Assembly (NCBI RefSeq): GCF_018687715.1
Contig: NC_056752.1
Span: 496,001-560,000, forward strand
Source: Carya illinoinensis
Taxonomy: Eukaryota > Streptophyta > Magnoliopsida > Fagales > Juglandaceae
Length of the DNA: 64,000 bases
Reading direction: 5' to 3'
Part shown: piece after piece, positions 11,001 to 22,406 of the stretch
Layout of the letters: the number at the start of each line of letters is the position of its first letter
Numbering within the stretch: the stretch's first letter is position 1
Translations under genes and position numbers: made by a program
Notes under the pieces: model-generated
The model's input: the letters and a program-made list of their open reading frames with translations, nothing else
The model's database searches: none
Told to the model about the DNA's origin: nothing

Positions 11001-12203
11001 CAAGTAAAATAAAATCAATTAATATTAAGAAATAAAATATCATAAAAGAAAATAAAAGCATTAGTAACATGACTTTGAGATCTTTTATTTTTGTTTATTG
11101 TTGTAGGGATAATTTACAACCATGGTTAAACTATGTGAGCAAGGGGTTTGATCTCATATTTCCAATACATTATTTTAAAATAATTATAATAATCAATAAT
11201 GCAAGAACACTCTAATCACATGGTACCATACAATACCAAATCTTAAAAACTAATGATCAATAGCAATGTAAAGACCAAACTCTTGCACATAAAAAATAAC
11301 TTTGCATAGAATATTAAGTTACCTATATCAGATCATCTATGGACTATAGTAAGAAAATAATGCAAGATGACATATTCTAACTCTAACTCAAAAACTCTAT
11401 ATAATATAACTTAGACGATAGTGACAAAAAATAAGAGATTCCTCATGCCAATGAAAAGAAAAAACTAGAAATATAGCATCTCCATGCTAGCTAGAGGAGT
11501 GATAAAAAAGCAGGACTCAATTTGAAGTAAATTCTTTAGCTAGAAAGAAAAAAAAAAAAAATACATTACTTACATAACTTTCTTATGTTGTAGGAGTCGT
11601 GAAAGAGCCATCTTTCAAGTGTACGTGGACGTTTTTAGGCAAGACAAGCATTAATTTTGGAACCAAATACATCATGTACGTAATTAATTAGGAATAATTG
11701 GAGAAATAACAATGAGAACAACTTGCAAACATTTACCTAAAAACGAGAAAGCAATAGACTGTAGTATCTAAAATGGAGGAAAATTAAGAAAGCTTAAGGA
11801 ATACGTTCAAAGAAAATGCATTGATAATTAGTGGGAAGAGAAAATAAAGGCTTAAAGAACATGTGCAAAGAAACTGTAGTGAGAATGGGTGGGAAAAAAG
11901 AATAATAAAGACCTATGAATACATACAAAGAAAATGAGGTGAGACTTAGAAGGAAAAAAGTAAAGGCCGAATGGGCGTTCTTTTTTCTTTGAACATGTCA
12001 ACCACTTTCTTATAGGATAAATTTAAGGAGTCATGTCCCATTTTCACCTCAGCCAACGCATGCATGCCTCATTAATTTGTTATCCTAAGAGGATTGATGT
12101 GCCACTTTTTTTTGTCGGTTAACTCAATGATCTACTGATCAAGTTAACTAAATCTACTGATCGAATCATGTGCCATTTATTTTTCCTATATGTTGGTTAA
12201 CTC
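11001..12203. other. AT-rich CACTA-2 DNA left of CACTA-1
   Basis: No gene is visible. A tract at about 11635-11700 (GGAACCAAATACATCATGTA) recurs at about 25050-25098, and a GAATCATGTGCCATTT tract at 12164-12185 recurs at 24953-24976, on the far side of CACTA-1. Within 12096-12203 a TGTGCCA..GGTTAACTCA unit is itself repeated. These look like diverged subterminal repeats of the older element. Confidence 0.5.
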
Positions 12204-12206
12204 ACG

Positions 12207-12238
12207 CACTACAACAAATATGGCTTTTAGTGACAGAT
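12207..12238 (+). repeat. Left terminal inverted repeat of CACTA-1
   Basis: Starts CACTACAACAAA and pairs with 24845-24876, with about three mismatches in 32 bases. GTGACGG/CTGTCAC words follow directly to about 12312. Confidence 0.95.
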
Positions 12239-12330
12239 TATAAATAGTGACGGTTTCTAAACTGTGACTAAAAGGTATTTATTGTGACGGTTTGTGAGAA
12301 CTGTCACTAAATGTTGGGCAAGAATTTCAA

Positions 12331-12512
12331 AACGTTCGGACGTTTTACATAATACGTTCGCACGTCACAGTAACGTTCGAATGTTATGTATATTTACGTG
12401 CGAACGTAAAAAAATTTAGCGCGAACGTTCGAACGTTTTAACTTATTACGTGCGAACGTGAATATATTAGCGCTAATGTTCGAACGTTAATGTGATAAAG
12501 TTCGAACGTTAT
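12331..12512. repeat. Left subterminal ACGTnCGnACGT array
   Basis: About eight full or near copies of the dodecamer in both symmetric and asymmetric variants (for example ACGTTCGGACGT, ACGTTCGCACGT, ACGTGCGAACGT), spaced about 15-25 bp apart. A further partial copy lies at 12661-12672. Subterminal repeats of this sort bind the element-encoded protein in En/Spm. Confidence 0.9.
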
Positions 12513-12692
12513 ATGTTAAATTACATAAATTAACCATAATATATATTTTTTTAATAGTAAGGTTGAGTAACGTTATATTAAAAAAAATTAAGAGTAGAAA
12601 TTAAGCTACACAATACATACATTAAATATTTGTGTCCATTACATATGTCGAAAATAAAAAACGTTCGAATGATAAATTTTTACAAATCACTT

Positions 12693-13919
12693 TCAGAACT
12701 GCTGGTTTACAAAAGATCGAAACTCCTCAGTCAATGTCTCAACCTTATTGTTTAGCACATCTACATGATGTGCAAGATGTGCGACAGCCTGATCTATATG
12801 TGCAATCTGTCTATCGATCTGTCGGTCTATATGCGCCTTCATATCTGTCATCATTGTATCAACCCAAGCAGGTCGCACATCCCCAGCAGATGTAACTCCC
12901 GGCTGCTGACTAGTACTCGCCGACGGGCGAGCAACATCGGCCCCAGACTCAGTCGGGGGAACAAGATCTGGCGTAGGACCAGACTGACGCCGAGCTGAGC
13001 CTCTCCCCTGTGCAATGCTCCGGCGGTGTGTGGTTATGTCGATAGGGCTCATCTGGTTTATCACCATCTCCTCCGCCTGGAGTGGCACTCCCCGGGCTAG
13101 TAATAAGCGGCTGATGATGACTCCGTACGGGAGATTATCCGTGGTAACGATGCTGGCCTCGTAACGGATCCGCTCAAATATAACAAGGGGCAAGTCAATG
13201 GGCTCACCACGTGCCAAGCCAATCAGGAACTGTGCACGAGCCCGACTGAATGTGCTCTTATGTGCCACCGGGTCTACATTTGTTGCAACAAAAATGTGCA
13301 ACATGCGAAAGAAAGGCAGCAGCTGATTCTGGCTGAAGGAGTTCGGCCTATCGAGCTTTGTGCGGTCCGTGCCAGTGAGGATGTAGAAATCCTGGTCCCG
13401 CTCATCGTCACCAACCTCAGCAGCAATAGGATCGCCCTCGGGTCGATCTTCTTCATGACTGGGCATAAACTCAACAGGGCCCGAAGATGAAGCAGAAGCG
13501 GCTGGATCTGCCTCGAATATGCCCGGGGAAAATGCAGCTGCTATGTCATCAGCCTGAGCAGCTGTCGACTCAGGTAGTATACGCGGAATCTGGAGTAAGT
13601 CAGCGAGAACATCTGCCGAGAACTGAAACTGTACACCGCGTACACTGAGAGTATGGGATGATGCATCGTTAGGCATGGTGGCCATCCCAATGTAAAACTC
13701 TCGAACCATTGTGGGGTAAATCTTTCCCCTCAATGTGCATATGGGGCCCCAGCCTCTGGTGACGAAGACGTCTCTCAGCGTCTTCTGCTCCCAGCTGAGC
13801 TCATCAAACTCATTAATGAGAATTTCTCGTTCCCCCATAACAGTTCGTGCCCCCAGTCGAGCAATGTCCGGATTGCCTCCATCCCTCCCTCGCTTCCTTG
13901 TCGTCATATACTGAGCCAT
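12693..13919 (-). CDS. Accessory 'putative plant transposon protein' on the antisense strand of CACTA-1
   Basis: 408 residues from the ATG at 13919; the open frame continues 20 codons further upstream but those codons are intron, since a good acceptor (TTTTCAG) lies at 13923-13925, three bases before the ATG. Residues about 50-260 (motifs RDVFVTRGWGPI, YPTMVREFYIGM, VRGVQFQFSADVLADLLQIP) resemble the plant transposon protein domain called Transposase_32 (PF20167) as I recall it, a family found in many plant mobile-element ORFs with no known activity. The middle is acidic and alanine/proline-rich, and the last about 60 residues form a likely coiled coil (DRQIDRQIAHIDQAVAHL). It has no stops, and is clearly GC-richer than the rest of the element. 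Function is unknown; it could be a captured gene or a regular helper of this CACTA family. Confidence 0.8.
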   Translation of the reverse strand: MAQYMTTRKRGRDGGNPDIARLGARTVMGEREILINEFDELSWEQKTLRDVFVTRGWGPICTLRGKIYPTMVREFYIGMATMPNDASSHTLSVRGVQFQFSADVLADLLQIPRILPESTAAQADDIAAAFSPGIFEADPAASASSSGPVEFMPSHEEDRPEGDPIAAEVGDDERDQDFYILTGTDRTKLDRPNSFSQNQLLPFFRMLHIFVATNVDPVAHKSTFSRARAQFLIGLARGEPIDLPLVIFERIRYEASIVTTDNLPYGVIISRLLLARGVPLQAEEMVINQMSPIDITTHRRSIAQGRGSARRQSGPTPDLVPPTESGADVARPSASTSQQPGVTSAGDVRPAWVDTMMTDMKAHIDRQIDRQIAHIDQAVAHLAHHVDVLNNKVETLTEEFRSFVNQQF

Positions 13920-13921
13920 AT

Positions 13922-14899
13922 CCTGAAAATTAAAAAAAATATATAAATTGTAACATTTAAAAAAAATGATTATAATCACAGATACATACGTATTATGACA
14001 TATATGGATTATACAGAAAATTAAAATATCATCTATTATAAATTTACATAATTTCGCCAGTAAAACTTTGAAATAATTTCACTTTTTCAATATATAAAAT
14101 AATAATACTTAAAAGGAACAATATAAAAATATTTTAACAGGAAACGTTCGAACGTTATTGAAGGAACGTTCGCACGTTAGTCAGGATACGTTCGACAAAA
14201 AGATGATACGTACAGGACGTTTTTATCGAACGTTTCATTCAAACGTTCGATAAAAACGTGCGAATGAGTTCATTACGTCCGGACGTATTATCTAAACGTT
14301 CGGACGTAATGAATTTGAACCGTCATACGTTCGGACATTCTTACTAGCCGAAGAATACCAACGGTTTACGTTCGAACGTTTTTATCCAACGTTCTGTTAA
14401 AGCGTTGGATAAAAACGTTCGCACGTGAAACTAATACGTTCGCACGTTACAATATAACGTGCGAACGTAAAGAATACCAAAGGTCGCACGTTCGGACGTT
14501 GTGTCGTGACGTCCGAACGTTACGACACGTAATCGCTGAGTCGACTCAGCCATTACCGAAAGCTTCGAAACGCATGTTTCGAAGCCACAAACAACCAAAA
14601 TAAGCATTTATATACAGTGGGGAATGTTTCTACGGTCCTATTTTATCAATTTACTGCGAATGGTGGCCGAAAATGCAAGTTTTATAACCGGGTACGGTGG
14701 GTTTCGAATTTTTGAAACCCACCGATTAAAAGCAAGGAAATAGAAGAGGGAGAGGGCACATTACCTTTTAGTGACGGTTGCGGTGGAGGATGGCGACGGT
14801 TGCGGCGGCTTGCGTGGCGGAGAGGAAGAGAGAGTTTGAGTTCGGTGGCCGGTTTCGTACAAGTTACGGCCTGGAAACCGTCGTGCCTGGCCTTATATA
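13922..14899 (-). promoter_or_regulatory. Promoter, 5' UTR exon and intron of the antisense gene
   Basis: On the minus strand a TATATAAGG box (14899-14891) is followed by a GC-rich leader, a donor AAAG/GTAATG at 14764-14763 and, about 840 bp on, the acceptor at 13923. This predicts a non-coding first exon of about 100 nt (about 14865-14765) and an intron carrying dodecamer repeats. Transcription start and splicing are inferred from signals alone. Confidence 0.65.
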
Positions 14900-15105
14900 C
14901 AGTTAACGTTCGAACGTTAATTAATTAACGTTCGAACGTTAAATGTACATGCGAACGTTATGTAGATTACGTTCGGACGTTGAATCAAACGTGCGAACGT
15001 ATAACTTTTACGTTCGGACGTTGTGTTAACATGCGAACGTATAACGTATATGTTCGGACGTCAATCAAAACGTCCGAACGTTTTAGTTATAACATTCGAA
15101 CGTTT
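14143..15105. repeat. Internal dodecamer array over the antisense-gene promoter
   Basis: More than 20 copies of ACGTnCGnACGT variants in two groups, 14143-14525 (intron side) and 14903-15105 (upstream side). Two perfect 18-bp palindromes, TTAACGTTCGAACGTTAA, at 14903-14920 and 14925-14942 lie immediately upstream of the TATA box at 14891-14899. The block ends where the AT-only tract starts. Confidence 0.9.
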
Positions 15106-16520
15106 TTATACTATATATTATATTATATATATTATATAATATATTATTATAATATATATTATATTACCTATATATTACTATATAATATGATAGGTAATAT
15201 TATATATCATATAATGTATAATATTATATACGTATAATATACGTATATTATATAGTATATAGTGTTAATAGTGTATATAGCGTATACTATATACTGTTGT
15301 ACGTGTATATAGTGTATACTATATAGTATATAGTATATTACACTATATACTATATAGTGTATACTATATACTGTTATATAGTATGTAGTTTTAATACGTA
15401 TATAGTGTTATATACGTATTATTGAAACCTATATTATATAGTATATAGTAATATAGTATACTATATTATATACGTATATAGATATAGTATATATACGTAT
15501 GTTATGATATATTATATTATATATACTAATATATTATATTATATATACTAATATATTATATTATATCTAGTGTATACTTATATAATATTATTGTATATAT
15601 TATTGTAATAATATTAATATATATATATTTAATACTATTTAATATGTTTATATATATAGTATATATTATATAGTAGTATATAATGTTAATATTATATAGT
15701 ATATATTATATAGTAGTATTATATAGTTATTTATTTATCCAATACTATAGTTAATATACTATAGTATCTATATAATAACTATAGTATGTACTATATATAT
15801 TAACATTATATACTACTATATAATATATAGTAATATATTAACTATAGTAATATATAGTATATAATATATATAGTATATATATATGTATAGTAATGTATAG
15901 TATACTATATATTACGATATTTGTAGTATATATACTATATTATATACAAGTAGTATATATAACATAGTACTAGTACTATATTATATCTATTATATATTTA
16001 CTATATATAATATTATACGATATTATATAGTTATTACGTATGTTTAACATACTATATACTACTTATACTATATTATAGACTACAATATAGATAATATATT
16101 ATATAAATAATAATACTATATTATAGACTATAATATAGATAATATATTATATAATATTTATACTATATTATCTAATAACTATATTACTTTAATATAGTTA
16201 TTAGATATACTATATTAAAGTATACTATACTAATTACTAGGATAATATACAATTTTTGTACTATATAATATATTATAATATACTTGTTATAACTATAATA
16301 TATAATATACTTATTATATTATAGTTATAATATAATATATATTTTATATTATTAGTTAATATAAGGTTATAATATATATGTAGTACGTTCTTATATTATA
16401 CTTATGTTATATATATTATAATTGGTACAAATTATTTATTAATTAATATTTTATAATTTATAATTTAATATATAAATATATTATGAGGAATATACTAAAT
16501 TTTAATATGTAAATAATAAT
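15106..16520. repeat. 1.4-kb AT-only tract of TATATA-type repeats
   Basis: Almost pure A/T, built from permuted TATA, TAGTATA and TATACTATA words with many short inverted repeats; isolated ACGT words are the main G/C. No coding potential. It lies between the two dodecamer arrays and thus at the centre of the divergent intergenic region. Confidence 0.9.
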
Positions 16521-16523
16521 TTT

Positions 16524-16792
16524 TACGTTCGAACGTTCATGTGAAACGTTCGGACGTTATAATAAATTAGAGGGAAATTTCCCGCTTAAACCAAATTTCC
16601 ACAGTACGTTCGAACGTACTATATAAACGTTCGAATGTTACTGACGAATACGTAGGAATGACAATAATACGTGCGAACGTATTATATATTTTGTGGGCGG
16701 GACTATTGTACGTTCGGACGTTTATGCTTAAACGTTCGCACGTAAAATGAAACGTTCGAACGTACTTTAATGAACGTCCGAACGTTAATTGC
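16524..16792. repeat. Internal dodecamer array upstream of the transposase transcript
   Basis: About nine copies of ACGTnCGnACGT or one-base variants, ending just before the probable 5' leader of the plus-strand genes. Confidence 0.88.
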
Positions 16793-16818
16793 ATAACAAG
16801 CAGAAAATAAAACTTTCA

Positions 16819-16861
16819 CGCACGGGAAAGCAGATTCATTTCTGCTTTCCTCCGTGCGTGT
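16819..16861. repeat. Hairpin at the start of the TNP2 leader
   Basis: CACGCACGG-GAAAGCAG and CTGCTTTCC-TCCGTGCGTG are inverted copies around an 8-base ATTCATTT loop, giving a stem of about 17 pairs with one or two bulged bases. It lies just 3' of the last dodecamer. Confidence 0.85.
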
Positions 16862-18331
16862 TAGAGTGAGAGACTGAGAGAGTTTTAGAGAGAGGGAGCT
16901 GGGAAGAGAAGAGAAGAAGTGAAGAAGAAGTGGAGGGTTATAGTGAGAGAGAGTTTTCTAGAAATATTGTTTTAAGCATTAAGGTAAATAATATTTCTCA
17001 TTTTTTATTTGTAATATACATGATAATTTCAATGTTTTATTTCATATATATTTAACTAACTAGTATTGTGTATTTTTTGAAGGATCATTTGTTGTGAATT
17101 GTTGAGAAGTTGTGATTTTTGAAGAAGAATTTATTTAAAGCACAAGGTATATATACTAAACTATATTGTTACATTTTATTGTGGATTTAATTTGTGATAT
17201 AGATTGTGTTGTTTGGATGAATTAAAAAGAAAAATTATTGTTATTGAATATGTTTATTCTTAATGTGATAATGTTTTAGTATAGTGTATGTTTTTGAATA
17301 ATAATTATTTGTTAGTTTATGTGTCTATTTTAGTAATTTGTTGTGATAAAAGAATATATATAACAATTTATTTGTTAGATAAATAGTGTGATTATTTGTG
17401 TAAGAATAAAAATTATGGAGATGAATTATTAATAACCATAATTATAAATTATAATATTACAATTAAAACTATTATATATATAATTAGTTAAATAACTAAT
17501 ATAATAAATTATCATATATTACTAAGTGTCAATTATAAGGCATAACTATATAGTATATAGCAGAAAAATCGAATTACTAAAATTATAATATAAATAAGTA
17601 TTATAAAATAATAATTCCTAAAAATCTAATAGCTTGATGATCCTAAATATTTTATCTAATAATATATAGTATAGGGTATATTAGTATTAATCCATAATAA
17701 TAATTATCATGTAATGTATAGTATTAAAAAATGATTACTAAGAAATAGATAAGTAATTATAATAATAATTACTTATTTAATTATAAAAATTATTATAAAA
17801 ATTATAATAATTTTGGCAATAATTGGTACATATTATATAATAACTTATAACAATTAAGTGTTATCAATATATAGTATAACTAGTAATTATAATCTAATTT
17901 GCTATATATTATATTAAATATGAAATAAATAAGTAAAATTTGTTATTTTATGCTATATAATAACAAATAAAATATAAGTGTTATCAGTAACTTATAATAG
18001 TAATTATAAGATATTTTATAGTAGTGTTATATATTATATAGCTGATAAATGACATATAATATAATAACTTAGGAATTACATAAGTTTATAAATAATTTCT
18101 AAGTGTTATCAATCATTAATAATATAAATATTATTAGTACATCGGGATAATTCAAACAATGTGCGCTAATTTATTTGTAGACTTTTTTGTTAGATATTGT
18201 ATAACATTGCATAAATAACCTTAGACCCGTTTGGGAATTAGTGTACATTTAGGTGTACATTAATTCCTGAATTGTCCAGTGTGGACAGTTTGAGATTATA
18301 TTATCCGTATTGCACATAAACGTTATTCCTA

Positions 18332-18479
18332 CTTTGAACGTTTAGTATGAAGTTTCGGTGTCTTCCTCATTTGTTCTTCGGGTATACTGTTCTTAGGGTC
18401 ATAATCCCTATATGTGAACATGTATACTTGGAGAACTATGGGGAAGTGCTGCCGAAATTTTTACTAACGTTCAAAGTAG
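18332..18479. repeat. Inverted repeat upstream of TNP2
   Basis: TACTTTGAACGTTTAGTA (18332-18349) and TTACTAACGTTCAAAGTA (18462-18479) are inverted copies 112 bp apart. Nearby shorter palindromic words (GTGTACATTTAGGTGTACAT at about 18241-18262, TGTCCAGTGTGGACAG at 18275-18291) make 18230-18480 more structured than the surrounding AT-rich intron. Confidence 0.7.
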
Positions 18480-18631
18480 TAGAGTGACGAGACTTGTGCA
18501 ATATGGAGAATATAATCTCGAATGGGATAGGACCAACTACCTTGAGAAAGAGTACTTTGAACATTATGTATCATGACATGCATGTGTATTTAACTTTACC
18601 TTAATTACTAAAAAATTAGATGTTTTTAGAA

Positions 18632-21600
18632 ATGGATAAAAGTTGGATGCGTCTACGCGATAGACTTGGAAAAGATTACATACCCTATGCGCGTGGAGTA
18701 AGGGTCTTCATTGATTTTGCAAAGGCCTCTGCTGATAGTCGTGGTTACATTAAGTGTCCATGTCGAGGTTGTAAAAATTTGTGTGCGATAAGATTGGATG
18801 AAGCTGAAAGTCATATATTTGTGAACGGTATGGATTTGGGCTATACTCGATGGGTACTGCATGGTGAGCCGTATGCTGAATCAGCGGATGACTTATTCAG
18901 TCAGCGGGAAAATTTGCACAACGTGGATGATGATTATGAGCGAGATGAGATGGAGGAGATGTTGAGTGACATTGGAGCTGGGATGTTTATGGATGAGGTT
19001 GATGACAATGGCTCAAGTGGGGGACGGAATGAGTCAGATAATTTTCCAGCAATGTGGGAAGATGCAAAGCGTGAGCTTTATCCAGGTTGTACAAAACATT
19101 CTAAAATGTCGTTTATTGTGCGGTTGCTTCACATAAAATCATTGTGTGGAATGTCAACCAAAGCAATTAACATGGTATTAGACTTATTTAACGAAGTGCT
19201 TCCCGAAGGATCTGCATTGCCGAAGAACTTTTATGAAGCGAAACAGTTGAGAAAGGGATTAGGATTTGAGTATAAGTCCATACATGCGTGCAAGAATGAT
19301 TGTGTTTTATTTTGGAATGAGAACGAGGAGAAACAAGCATGTCCTGTATGCGGAGAGTCGAGGTGGAAGGATAAGAAAAGCGTTCCGGTTAAAGTATTGC
19401 GATATTTCCCATTGAAACCCCGATTGCAAAGATTATACATGTGTAAGAAAATAGCTCACGATATGAAGTGGCACAAAGAGAAAAGAGTTCAAAATGATGG
19501 ATTTATGAGGCACCCGGCTGACTCACTTGCGTGGCAATCTTTCGATAATCAGTATCCAGAGTTTGGGATAGAAGCAAGGAACGTGCGTCTCGGACTCACA
19601 ACTGATGGATTCAACCCTTTTGGAAATATGAGTACAAGTTATAGCACTTGGCCTGTAGTGTTGATTCCGTACAATCTTCCACCATGGAGGTGCATGAAGG
19701 CGCCCAACTTTTTGTTAACTTTGCTTATCCCCGGCCCGAGATCACCTGGGAATGACATTGACGTATATTTGCAGCCGTTGATTGAAGAGTTGAAAGAGTT
19801 ATGGGAAGCAGGCGTCAGAACTTATGATGCATCCACATCAACAACTTTTCAGATGCATGCTGCGGTAATGTGGACGATAAATGACTTTCCGGCATATGGG
19901 AATCTTTCCGGCTGGAGTACTAAAGGAAAGTTAGCTTGTCCGACGTGTAATAAAGAAACTACTAGTGAGTGGTTAAAATATTCTCAAAAGTTGTGTTTCA
20001 TGGGTCATCGACGTTATCTACCAACAAATCATGCATGGAGAACAGAATCCGCTAAGTTTGATGGACGTGTAGAAGATAGAATTGCGCCAAATGAGTTGTC
20101 TGGGGAAGAGATCCTGGAACAATTGGTACATGTGGCAGCGAACAATTTTGGCAAAGGTCGGGGAAAGAACAAGAGAAAACGAGGCATAGCAGAATTGAAT
20201 TGGACAAAGCGTAGTATTTTTTTTGACTTGCCGTATTGGTCGTCCTGCATGTTGCGACATAGTTTGGATGTAATGCATATTGAGAAGAATATTTGTGATA
20301 ATATACTGGGTACATTAATGAGCATCAATAAAAAGACGAAAGATACGATTAAGACAAGGAAAGATCTTGAGAGAATGGGAATTAAACATAATTTGCATTT
20401 ACGAGTGGATGGTGAGAGGGTGGTCATGCCGCATGCATGTTTTACAATGACAAGGGAGGAGAGGATGGACTTCTGCAAATGGTTGCAAGGTGTGAAGTTG
20501 CCAGATGGTTATGCTTCAAATATCAGTAGATGCGTAAGCCATGATGACTGGAAAATTGGTGGATTGAAAAGTCATGACTGTCACGTATTTTTGCAGAAGT
20601 TATTACCGGTGGGAATTCGTGGGAAGCTAACATCTGCTGTACGTGTTGCCATAACTGAACTGTGTATGTTTTTTAAGGATTTGTGTGCTCGGGTAGTGAA
20701 GCGAGATATGCTGCAGAAACTGGAAGAAGACATTGCTACTATACTATGTAAATTTGAGCAAATCTTTCCACCGTCATTTTTTGATGTCATGGTCCATTTA
20801 GCAATACATTTACCCCGGGAGATCATGTTGGGTGGACCAGTACAGTTCCGTTGGATGTATCCAGTCGAAAGATATTTAGGTCGACTGAAGCGCACTGTTG
20901 GGAATAAAGCCAGAGCTGAGGGTTCAATAGCAGAGGCCTATATACACGATGAATGGTTAACATTTTGCTCTTTATATCTTCGTGGTGTTGAGACACGATT
21001 TATTCGTCAAGAACGAAATGCTGATCTTGCTGCTCCGCCTTCTCGTGAGCTATCAGTGTTTTCTCAGAATGTACGACCTTTGGGTGCACAAACGGGTTAC
21101 GATTTACTTGATACAGAGTTGGGTAAAGTTCGGTGGTACGTACTAAATAATTGTCAGGAGATTGATCACTATCTCAGGTATGTCGTTGTACAAGGTTTAA
21201 ATAATTTTAAAGATTATATACAACTTTAACTATTGTTATGTAAAATAATATGATAACTTATACTATACAGTGAGCACATGGACAAACTTAAGATGGAAGG
21301 CGTCGAGGATATAGTGGCAAGACACGAGTCAGAATTTTCTGGATGGTTTGAACAACGTGTATGAACTAAACTCTATACTATATGTTACATGATGAAAGTT
21401 TTAACTCTAGCTAATATTTAATAAATGACATTATTTAAATTGTTAGATATTGGAACAACGTGCTCGTGATCCCGGATCAGTCTCTTTTGAATTGTATGCA
21501 TTGGCCCGTGGTCCATCAAACAGAGCACTTCGATACACTGCATGCACAGTTCGAGGTTATAGATTCCATACTCTGGACCGTGAACGTAATAGAAAAACTC

Positions 21601-22304
21601 AAAACTGTGGTGTCTTGGTCGAGGGGAGTCATGGAACAGATGATATTGATTATTATGGTGTCGTTCGTGATATTATCGGATTGAAATATCTGGGTGGGTC
21701 TATAACATATGTCTTTAAATGTGATTGGTGGGATCTAGGCGGTGGTCGGGATTCGATATATAGGGATAATCATTTTACGAGTGTCAATACTGCATCTAAA
21801 TGGTACGAAGATGATCCATTCGTACTGGCTTGTCAAGCTACTCAAATCTATTACTTGATTGATCCAATGAAAAGTGCTGATGAAGATAGTGGAGAGATAA
21901 CTTGGCGAGTTGTACAAAAATTTGTCCCTCGAAATATATATGAAGTAGGAACGAGTGCAGATTACGATAATAGTGGAGATGAAGATGACACTCTAAATGT
22001 AGAGGCCTACCAGGAAGATGGAGGAGGGGGTATTAACTTATTTGTTGACCTCGGTGCACTCGAGTTGCTCCCCTTATGTAGAGATGACGTCCCACTCATC
22101 CATCTCGACCCGTCTTCATTAAATTATCACTCAATTGAAGAAAGTGAGAAAAGTACAGAAGAAGAGTCAGAAGAAGAAGACGAACAAGAATCCGGGGGGG
22201 AAGTGGATAAGGATGACGAACAAGAGCTTGATGATGATGACGAAGATGTTATACAAAGAGATTCTGAAACAAACATGGAAAATACATCCGAAGATGAAGA
22301 CTAA
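18632..22304 (+). CDS. CACTA TNP2-type transposase (three exons, 1163 aa)
   Basis: Catalyses cut-and-paste movement of CACTA elements in the nucleus. Exons are 18632-21177, 21271-21358 and 21447-22304; donors GTATGT and GTATGA and acceptors ACAG and TTAG keep the frame exactly. The start chosen is MDKSWM, usual for the family; an ATG four codons upstream overlaps the splice acceptor. Domains in order: Transpos_assoc (about 1-75, CPCRGC), Transposase_21/TNP2 (about 190-560, TTDGFNPFGNMSTSYS near 322 and LDVMHIEKNICDNILGTLM near 543), DUF4218 (about 640-790) and, in exon 3, DUF4216 (YVFKCDWWDLG). The last 60 residues are almost all acidic and serine. Full length for the family, with no stops or frameshifts: a potentially active transposase. 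Its neighbour downstream is the second element gene. Confidence 0.93.
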
Positions 22305-22406
22305 AAGTACTAAAAAGTTTATTCATATACAGCCATTATAGAATTTTATAATAAATATAAATTTATTCTAATAATATTTTTTTGTTATATATAATCATTT
22401 CCAAGT

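Larger units (their letters stand above)
16800..18631 (+). promoter_or_regulatory. 5' leader of the TNP2 gene: two non-coding exons and introns
   Basis: A purine-rich leader (GAGAGAG, AAGAAG words, 16861-16984) ends in a donor AAG/GTAAAT at 16984-16985. A second small exon (about 17083-17146) lies between a TTTTTTGAAG acceptor context and an AAG/GTATAT donor. The coding exon follows an acceptor TTTTTAG ending at 18629. The two introns are extremely AT-rich. No strong TATA box is seen; AAAATAAAA at 16803-16811 is a weak candidate. Confidence 0.5.

Noticed and set aside
20018..20478. Minus-strand open frames inside TNP2
   Set aside because: Shadows of the transposase coding frame.
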